From Beijerinckiaceae bacterium (GTDB taxonomy: Bacteria > Pseudomonadota > Alphaproteobacteria > Rhizobiales > Beijerinckiaceae), in NCBI GenBank assembly GCA_947456505.1, contig CANGTC010000019.1, forward strand, positions 1-36,868: a DNA stretch of 36,868 nt, given 5' to 3'. Every line of letters starts with the position of its first letter. Positions within the stretch are counted from its first letter, which is position 1. This document shows positions 31,575 to 36,868 of this stretch, one piece after another. The notes under the pieces were generated by a model, which saw only the letters and a list, made by a program, of their open reading frames with translations, ran no database searches and had not been told where the DNA came from. The translations under genes and the position numbers were made by a program.

Positions 31575-32531
31575 TTACTTGGGGTCGTTGGCGAGCAGCA
31601 TGTCTTCGATCTTGCCCAGCACCTTCATGGTGGCGAGCGCATCGGCGACCGAGCAGTTCGGGGCGCGCTTGCCTTCGATGGCGGCGATGAATTCGCGGTC
31701 CTGATTCTCGAAACCATTCATGGAGGGCGCGACGCCCGTCAGGTCGAGCTTCTTGCCGAAACCGTCGGTCAGATCGTCATAGAAGGACACCCAGGTGCCC
31801 TTGTCGCAGATGTAGCGATAGGGCGAGCCGATGGGGCCTTCGTCGTTGAAGGAGAGCGATAGCACGCAGATCGAGCCCTTGGGCGTCTGCATGATGATGC
31901 CCATGTCCATGGCGATCTTCAACTCGGGATGATAGGGGCCCTGCACCGCCGAGACTACGGAGACTTCTTCACCGGTCTGATACGAGAACAGATCGACCGT
32001 GTGGCAGGCGTGGTGCCAGAGCAGATGATCGACCCATGAGCGGGGCTGGCCCAGCGCGTTCATGTTGGTGCGGCGGAAGAAGTGGGTGTGGGCCTGCATC
32101 TGCTGCAGGAACACGCCTTCGTTGCGCAGCTTCTGGTTCATGAGCTGATGGCTGGGGTTGAAGCGGCGCACATGGCCCGCCATGGCGGTCACGCCAGTCT
32201 CTTTTTGCACCCGCACGATGCGCTCGGCGTCGGCCACGCTGTCGCACATGGGGATTTCGATCAGCACATGCTTGCCCGCGCGCATGGCGATTTCCGCCTG
32301 GTCAGCGTGGACCTGGGTGGGGCCGGTGATGATGACGGCGTCCACGTCAGAGCGGCTCACCGCCTCTTCGAAATTGGTCAGGGCCACCGGCACGCCATAT
32401 TCGGAGGCGACCTTCTGGGTGCCTTCCTGGGTGCGGCTCTGCAGAACCGTGACTTCCGCGCCCGCGATGGCCTTGATCGCCTTCAAATGAGCGTTGGCCA
32501 TGGCGCCGTTGCCGCTGATGCAAAATCTCAT
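31575..32531 (-). CDS. ligC: Gfo/Idh/MocA oxidoreductase, LigC-like (CHMS dehydrogenase)
   Basis: This 318-residue protein belongs to the Gfo/Idh/MocA family: N-terminal 'ISGNGAMANAHLKAI' NAD(P) fold and 'IEIPMCDSVADAERI', where the family EKP motif is EIP. The text 'HVRRFNPSHQLMNQKL', 'NMNALGQPRSWVDHLLWHH' and 'MNGFENQDREFIAAIEG' closely matches my memory of LigC/PmdC. That enzyme oxidises 4-carboxy-2-hydroxymuconate-6-semialdehyde to 2-pyrone-4,6-dicarboxylate in protocatechuate 4,5-cleavage. Other lig/pmd genes are not in the window, so the assignment is by resemblance only. It is divergent from a Rieske oxygenase, which suggests aromatic breakdown. A good intrinsic terminator follows. Confidence 0.7.
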   Translation of the reverse strand: MRFCISGNGAMANAHLKAIKAIAGAEVTVLQSRTQEGTQKVASEYGVPVALTNFEEAVSRSDVDAVIITGPTQVHADQAEIAMRAGKHVLIEIPMCDSVADAERIVRVQKETGVTAMAGHVRRFNPSHQLMNQKLRNEGVFLQQMQAHTHFFRRTNMNALGQPRSWVDHLLWHHACHTVDLFSYQTGEEVSVVSAVQGPYHPELKIAMDMGIIMQTPKGSICVLSLSFNDEGPIGSPYRYICDKGTWVSFYDDLTDGFGKKLDLTGVAPSMNGFENQDREFIAAIEGKRAPNCSVADALATMKVLGKIEDMLLANDPK

Positions 32532-32684
32532 AGGTCGTCCTCTCCGGTGAAGGGTGTCTCGCGAGCCGATTTACACGAAAGGCCCCGGCAGGAAAAGGGC
32601 GGGGGCGTGGTTGCGACGCTTCGCGCCCTTCCCAGCCGCGCCCGCTCGCGTTAAACCAACGCCAATGGAAATCGGGAGCGAAAC

Positions 32685-33965
32685 ATGCTGAGCGAGGAGC
32701 GCAACCGGACGCTAACCCAGGTCGGGCCGGGAACCCCCATGGGCGAGCTATTGCGGCGCTACTGGATGCCGATCGCGGGCGCCAGCGAGCTGGACGCGCG
32801 GCCCACCAAACCCGTGCGACTGCTCTGCGAAGACCTTGTCCTCTACAAGGATAAGGGCGGCCGCTACGGCCTCGTCGACCGCCAGTGTCCTCACCGCCGG
32901 GCGGATCTGGCCTATGGCATGGTCGAGGACTGCGGGCTGCGCTGCAATTACCATGGCTGGCTCTTCGACGAGACCGGCGCCTGCCGGGAAATCCCCTATG
33001 ATGACGTGGCCGACCCCGGCTCGAACCTGAAGGCGGGCGTCAGGATCAAGGCCTATCCCGTGCGCGAATGCGCCGGGCTGCTCTTCGCCTATATGGGCCC
33101 GGCGCCCGTTCCCCCGCTGCCGGTCTATGACGCGCTCACCTGGACCAATGGCTGGCGCGAGGTGGTCACGTCCGACGTGCCCTGCAACTGGCTGCAATGC
33201 CAGGAAAACTCCTGCGATCCCGTGCATTTCGAATGGATGCACGACAATTGGGGCGCGCGGCTGCGCGGCAGCGAGGAGCTTTCGCCCAAGCATCTGAAGG
33301 TCGCCTTCGACGAATTCGAGCATGGCTTTCTCTACAAGCGCGTGCGCGAGGGTCAGCCCGAGGGCAGTCATTTCTGGACCGTCGGCCGCGTGGCCCTCTG
33401 GCCCATCGGCTTCTTCCTCGGCCAGCACTTCGAATGGCGCGTGCCGGTGGACGACGAGAACACCCTCAGCATCGCCCTGTTCTTCGCCCGGGTGCCCAAG
33501 GGACGCGAACCCTATGTGCAGAAGTCCGTGCCGACGTGGAAGAGCCCGCTCACCTATCCCAACGGGGAGTGGATCACCAGCCATGTGATCAACCAGGACA
33601 TTCTGGCCTGGGTGGGGCAGGGGCGCATCGCCGACCGCTCCAAGGAATATCTATCGGGCAGCGACCGGGGCATCGTGATGATGCGCAAGCGCTATTTCGA
33701 GGAGATCGAAAAGGTGCGGCGCGGCGAGGATCCCAAGGGCGTGGTGCGCGACGAGAAGGCCGCCGCCTGCATCGAGCTGCCGCTCGCCGACCGCGCGCAA
33801 TTCGTGGAGGGGCTTGCGATCGAGGATTGGCCGAAGGACCGCCTGATGGGCAAGCGCATGCGCGGCCACATCTGGTGTTACGGCCAGCCCGATGAGGTCT
33901 GGGCGGATTTCGCTGACGCCATGGGCATTGACCCGGGGATGCGGGCGGCGGGGGAAGGGCCATAA
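32685..33965 (+). CDS. Rieske aromatic ring-hydroxylating oxygenase, alpha subunit
   Basis: This 426-residue oxygenase has a Rieske [2Fe-2S] site C68-x-H70-x16-C87-x2-H90 ('CPHRRADLAYG', 'CNYHGWLFDETG'). Its mononuclear iron site is N-terminal to the catalytic domain, in 'CQENSCDPVHFEWMH' with D178 (bridging), H181 and H186. The length and single-subunit style fit the phthalate 4,5-dioxygenase/phenoxybenzoate group, which lacks a beta subunit. These enzymes need a separate reductase; none is nearby. GGGAGC lies ahead of the ATG. It is divergent from the LigC-like gene across about 150 bases, so shared control is likely. The substrate, probably an aromatic carboxylate, is inference. Confidence 0.92.
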   Translation: MLSEERNRTLTQVGPGTPMGELLRRYWMPIAGASELDARPTKPVRLLCEDLVLYKDKGGRYGLVDRQCPHRRADLAYGMVEDCGLRCNYHGWLFDETGACREIPYDDVADPGSNLKAGVRIKAYPVRECAGLLFAYMGPAPVPPLPVYDALTWTNGWREVVTSDVPCNWLQCQENSCDPVHFEWMHDNWGARLRGSEELSPKHLKVAFDEFEHGFLYKRVREGQPEGSHFWTVGRVALWPIGFFLGQHFEWRVPVDDENTLSIALFFARVPKGREPYVQKSVPTWKSPLTYPNGEWITSHVINQDILAWVGQGRIADRSKEYLSGSDRGIVMMRKRYFEEIEKVRRGEDPKGVVRDEKAAACIELPLADRAQFVEGLAIEDWPKDRLMGKRMRGHIWCYGQPDEVWADFADAMGIDPGMRAAGEGP

Positions 33966-34207
33966 CTTGTTGTAACCAAGAGAAATTCTATATCCTTTTC
34001 CTATGGGGAGGGTCGTCTTGCGAAGCGAGATTGGGTGGGGCTCTTGGAATGCTGATCGGTGGCGGATCGGCCCCCAAGCGTCCCTACCAAAACTTGACCA
34101 CGGCAGCATCATCTTCAATGATGGCCCCGAGCGCAACGCGTCACCATCAGCATCGCGCAACGCTCTAGACCCCCAACTCCTCCGCCCCCTTCCAGAAAGG
34201 CCTGATC

Positions 34208-35824
34208 ATGAATACGCGTCTCCTCCCGATCATGGTCGCGCCCTTCCTGTTGCTGCAGGCCGCCGCCGCAGAGACCCTGCGTCCCTCGGCCGAAGCGGTT
34301 GACGCCATTACGCGCCGCAATCTTCCCGAATTCATCGAAATGCTGTCCATGCCGAACGACTCGATCAAGGCGGCGGATATTCAGGCCAACGCCAAATGGC
34401 TGGAGGCGGCGTTCCAGAAGCGGGGATTCACGACCCGGCAGTTGGACAATGAGGGCAAGCCCCTTGTGTATGCGCAGTTCAACAAGACCATTCCCGGCGC
34501 GCCTACGGTGCTCTTCTACATGCACTATGACGGCATGCCGATCCTGCCCGAGCAATGGGCGCAGAAAAGCCCCCACCAGCCCGTGCTGCGCCAGCGCGCC
34601 AGGCCCGCCGCAGCGAGCCCGGGCGCAGGCCTCGCCTTCACGCCCTCGACGGCCAGCGCGAGAAGCGGCTGGGAGGATCTTGATCTCGCCAAGGTCCTCG
34701 CCGGCCCCATTGATCCGGAATGGCGCATCTTCGCCCGCTCGGCCTCCGACGACAAGGGGCCGATCATGATGTTCCTGAGCGCCTTTGATCTTCTGAACGA
34801 GGCCAAGGCCGCGCCCGCCATCAATGTGAAGGTGATTCTGGACGCTGAGGAAGAAAAGGGCTCCCCCCGCATTTCCGCCCCGGTGAAAGCCAATCGCGAG
34901 CTGCTCAAATCAGACGCCCTCATCATCAATGATGGGCCCTCCCATCCATCCAACCTGCCGACGATCATCTTTGGCAACAGGGGCAATGCGGTTGTGGAAT
35001 TGACCGTCTTCGGCCCCCGCGCGCCGCTGCACAGCGGCCATTACGGCAACTATGCGCCCAACCCCGCGCAGCGTCTCGCCACGCTCCTCGCCAGCATGAA
35101 GGATGAGGACGGGCGCGTGACCATTCCCCACTATTACGATGGGGTGAAACTGACCGAGCGCGAGCGCTCGATTCTGACCGCTGTGCCCGATGACGAGACC
35201 GCTTTGTTGAAGCGGCTTGGGATCGCCAGGCCAGAGACGGTGGGCGGCAATCTACAGGAGGCCGTGCAATATCCCTCCCTGAACATTCGCGGCATGCAGT
35301 CGGCGGCCATTGGGGAAAAGGCTTCGAACATCATCCCCGCCAAAGCCGTCGCCGAGCTTGATTTGCGCACCACGCCCGGCGCCAGCGCAGCCTATCTGGT
35401 CGAGATGATGGAAAAGCACATCATCGCTCAGGGCTATCATCTCGTGAAGACGGATCCCACGGACGAAGAACGCGCCAAATATCCCAAGATCGCGCTGGTG
35501 AGTTTGCAGCGGGGCAGCAATGCGGCTTTCAGCGAAATGGAGGCGCCTGCGGGAGTCTGGGTGCAGGACTCGCTGGCCGACACCTTCGCCAAAGATGGCG
35601 CGCCATCGAAGACGGTGCGCATCCGCCTGATGGGCGGCAGCGTGCCCACGGACAAACTGGTCGAAGCCCTCGACATGCCCTTCGTCATCATGCCCTTGGT
35701 CAATGCGGACAACAATCAGCACAGCTTCGACGAGAACCTGCGGCTCGGGCATTTCCTCGACGGCGTGCGGGCTTTTACCGGGTTGCTGCAGAAGCCTTAT
35801 GTGGCGAGCGTGGCTACGAGGTAG
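34208..35824 (+). CDS. Exported M20-family metallopeptidase-like hydrolase
   Basis: This 538-residue protein begins with a signal peptide (MNTRLLPIMVAPFLLLQ, cleavage near 'AAAAET'), so it is periplasmic or secreted. Zinc-site residues of the M20/M25/M40 group are clear: H106 and D108 in 'YMHYDGMP', D181 in 'SASDDKGP', and the E215-E216 pair in 'DAEEEKGSPR'. The middle holds the dimerisation-type insert. Near the C-terminus 'VMPLVNADNNQHSFDENL' should supply the last zinc histidine. Members are carboxypeptidases, aminoacylases or dipeptidases. The residues 120-160 stretch is an alanine/proline-rich insert. It follows the Rieske gene by 242 bases and may be separate. The substrate is unknown. 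Confidence 0.88.
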   Translation: MNTRLLPIMVAPFLLLQAAAAETLRPSAEAVDAITRRNLPEFIEMLSMPNDSIKAADIQANAKWLEAAFQKRGFTTRQLDNEGKPLVYAQFNKTIPGAPTVLFYMHYDGMPILPEQWAQKSPHQPVLRQRARPAAASPGAGLAFTPSTASARSGWEDLDLAKVLAGPIDPEWRIFARSASDDKGPIMMFLSAFDLLNEAKAAPAINVKVILDAEEEKGSPRISAPVKANRELLKSDALIINDGPSHPSNLPTIIFGNRGNAVVELTVFGPRAPLHSGHYGNYAPNPAQRLATLLASMKDEDGRVTIPHYYDGVKLTERERSILTAVPDDETALLKRLGIARPETVGGNLQEAVQYPSLNIRGMQSAAIGEKASNIIPAKAVAELDLRTTPGASAAYLVEMMEKHIIAQGYHLVKTDPTDEERAKYPKIALVSLQRGSNAAFSEMEAPAGVWVQDSLADTFAKDGAPSKTVRIRLMGGSVPTDKLVEALDMPFVIMPLVNADNNQHSFDENLRLGHFLDGVRAFTGLLQKPYVASVATR

Positions 35825-35904
35825 GGGTCTTGGGGCGCTGGCGGTTGGGGTGGCAGAGCGTTTGGCCCCTGACTCAAATCATTGAAATGAAGAGCGAGTT
35901 TTTA

Positions 35905-35925
35905 CCCTCCCCACAAGGGGGAGGG
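35905..35925. repeat. GC-rich inverted repeat after the M20 gene
   Basis: CCCTCCCC and GGGGAGGG form an eight-base stem around a five-base loop (ACAAG) in the gap before the last LLM gene. No T run follows on either strand. This short palindrome resembles dispersed intergenic repeats common in rhizobial genomes, which I recall but cannot check; it may also act as a weak transcription stop. Confidence 0.4.
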
Positions 35926-36026
35926 CAGCGGCAGACGTTTTACGGAATAAGTTGAAGTTACGCGCTTGTTGGATCGCTTTACAACAAGTCAGGGAAGGGC
36001 AAACCCGTCCCCGACTGCCGACTGCC

Positions 36027-36868
36027 TCACTCCGCCGCCATCAGCTTCAAATGCCGCCCCTGAAAATGCGGCGCCACTTCGATCATGAAGCGCTCCATCT
36101 CGTCCTTCACCTGCTGGTGGTCCTTGAGGCCCACGTTGAAGTAGAGGATCACTTCTTCGACGCCCGCAGCCTCGACCTTCTTCAGCGTGTCGATGATGCC
36201 CGCCGAATTGCCGATCAGCACCGAGTTTGAATTCAGATTCTCGGGCTTCAGGTTCTTCAGGCGCTCGATCATGTCGATGAAATAGAGATAGCTTTTGGGC
36301 GTGGTCGCGGGGTCGCTGGGGAATGCGTCGAGCACGCATTCAAGATAGTAGCGGATCTGCCTTGCGCGGGCGGCGGCTTCCTGTTCCGCGTTGTCGGCGA
36401 AGTGGATGAAGTAGCTGCACATCAGGCGCTTGGGCGCCTTGCCGTGGCGGGCGCAGCTATCGTGATAGAGATCATGCACCTTCTGCAAGCCGCCGAAGGT
36501 CATGGCGGCGGCGAAGGGCGCCACAATGAGGCCGCAGCCCAGCCGTCCCGCCAGCTCGATGGAGGGTTGGGAGAAGGAGGCCACATAGGCCGAAAGCTCC
36601 TTCTGCACGGGGCTGGGCGTGATCGCCAGATCCTCGAACTGATAGTGCTGGCCCTTGTGGGAGATCGGCGTTCCATGGGCGTCCCACAGGCGGCGCACGA
36701 TTTCCATGCCCTCTTCGAAGACGGACTGGTTGTTCTTGAAGTCGGCGCCGAAGGGGATGTATTCGCGCTCGTCATAGCCACGGCCCGCCGCGAAATCCAC
36801 GCGCCCGCCGCTGATGAGATCCAGCGTCGCCCATTGCTCGGCCACGCGGATGGGGTGATGCATGGGCA
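36027..36868 (-). CDS. LLM-class flavin-dependent oxidoreductase, N-terminus cut by edge
   Basis: The frame runs off the right edge, so the N-terminal part is missing; about 280 residues remain. 'HPIRVAEQWATLDLISGGRVDFAAGRGYDE' in parts ('RVAEQWATLD', 'GGRVDFAAGRGY') is the luciferase-like monooxygenase signature. The third LLM protein of the window, it is only distantly related to the pair at 8562 and 13205 and lacks their WPRPYQQP motif. The first ATG in frame (at 36863) is internal: the family conserves residues before it. It would need reduced FMN from a partner. No neighbour to its right is visible. Confidence 0.88.
   Translation of the reverse strand, partial: PMHHPIRVAEQWATLDLISGGRVDFAAGRGYDEREYIPFGADFKNNQSVFEEGMEIVRRLWDAHGTPISHKGQHYQFEDLAITPSPVQKELSAYVASFSQPSIELAGRLGCGLIVAPFAAAMTFGGLQKVHDLYHDSCARHGKAPKRLMCSYFIHFADNAEQEAAARARQIRYYLECVLDAFPSDPATTPKSYLYFIDMIERLKNLKPENLNSNSVLIGNSAGIIDTLKKVEAAGVEEVILYFNVGLKDHQQVKDEMERFMIEVAPHFQGRHLKLMAAE

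Noticed and set aside
1-36868. CRISPR array, insertion sequence, integrase or rRNA
   Set aside because: No regularly spaced repeats, transposase motifs or rRNA-like sequence were seen on either strand.

Overview
The window looks like a chromosomal segment of a GC-rich alphaproteobacterium, most likely of the order Hyphomicrobiales (rhizobia-like soil or freshwater bacteria). The basis is gene content and codon use: Bug/TctC periplasmic binding proteins, luciferase-like (LLM) flavin oxidoreductases, Tat-type export signals and a Rieske oxygenase beside a LigC-like dehydrogenase. All calls come from reading the sequence and from remembered family motifs; no database search was run.

Left flank (1-14.3 kb): GC-rich catabolic/transport genes. 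After the end of a LVIVD-repeat-like protein and a small exported protein, a minus-strand block (1.2-6.6 kb) encodes an alpha/beta hydrolase, an aldo/keto reductase, a two-cupin protein, a TctC binding protein and an ABC-type binding protein. A plus-strand block (6.8-14.3 kb) holds an SDR, two copies of an [alpha/beta hydrolase + LLM oxidoreductase] gene pair, a second TctC protein and, facing the other way, a Tat-exported hydrolase. This looks like uptake and breakdown of small organic acids, esters or ring compounds; the substrate is unknown.

Middle (14.8-30.2 kb): a surface-polysaccharide (O-antigen or capsule type) island, visibly richer in A+T in genes and spacers. It has a DUF707 protein, UDP-galactopyranose mutase (glf), a GT4 glycosyltransferase, and a tightly packed operon: rfbF, rfbG, rfbH, a NeuB-like synthase fused to a cupin, and a thiamine-diphosphate carboligase-like enzyme. 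An SDR, a flavin reductase (opposite strand) and manC follow. RfbF/G/H make a CDP-4-keto-3,6-dideoxyhexose intermediate. The added PEP-condensing and ThDP enzymes suggest carbon-chain extension or branching of a sugar, which is the most interesting system here. A tRNA-Phe gene lies just right of manC with its 3' end facing the island.

Right flank (30.7-36.9 kb): GC-rich catabolic genes again. They are an SDR lacking the catalytic tyrosine, a LigC-like dehydrogenase with a clear intrinsic terminator, a divergent Rieske oxygenase alpha subunit, an exported M20 metallopeptidase-like hydrolase and a third LLM oxidoreductase cut by the window edge.
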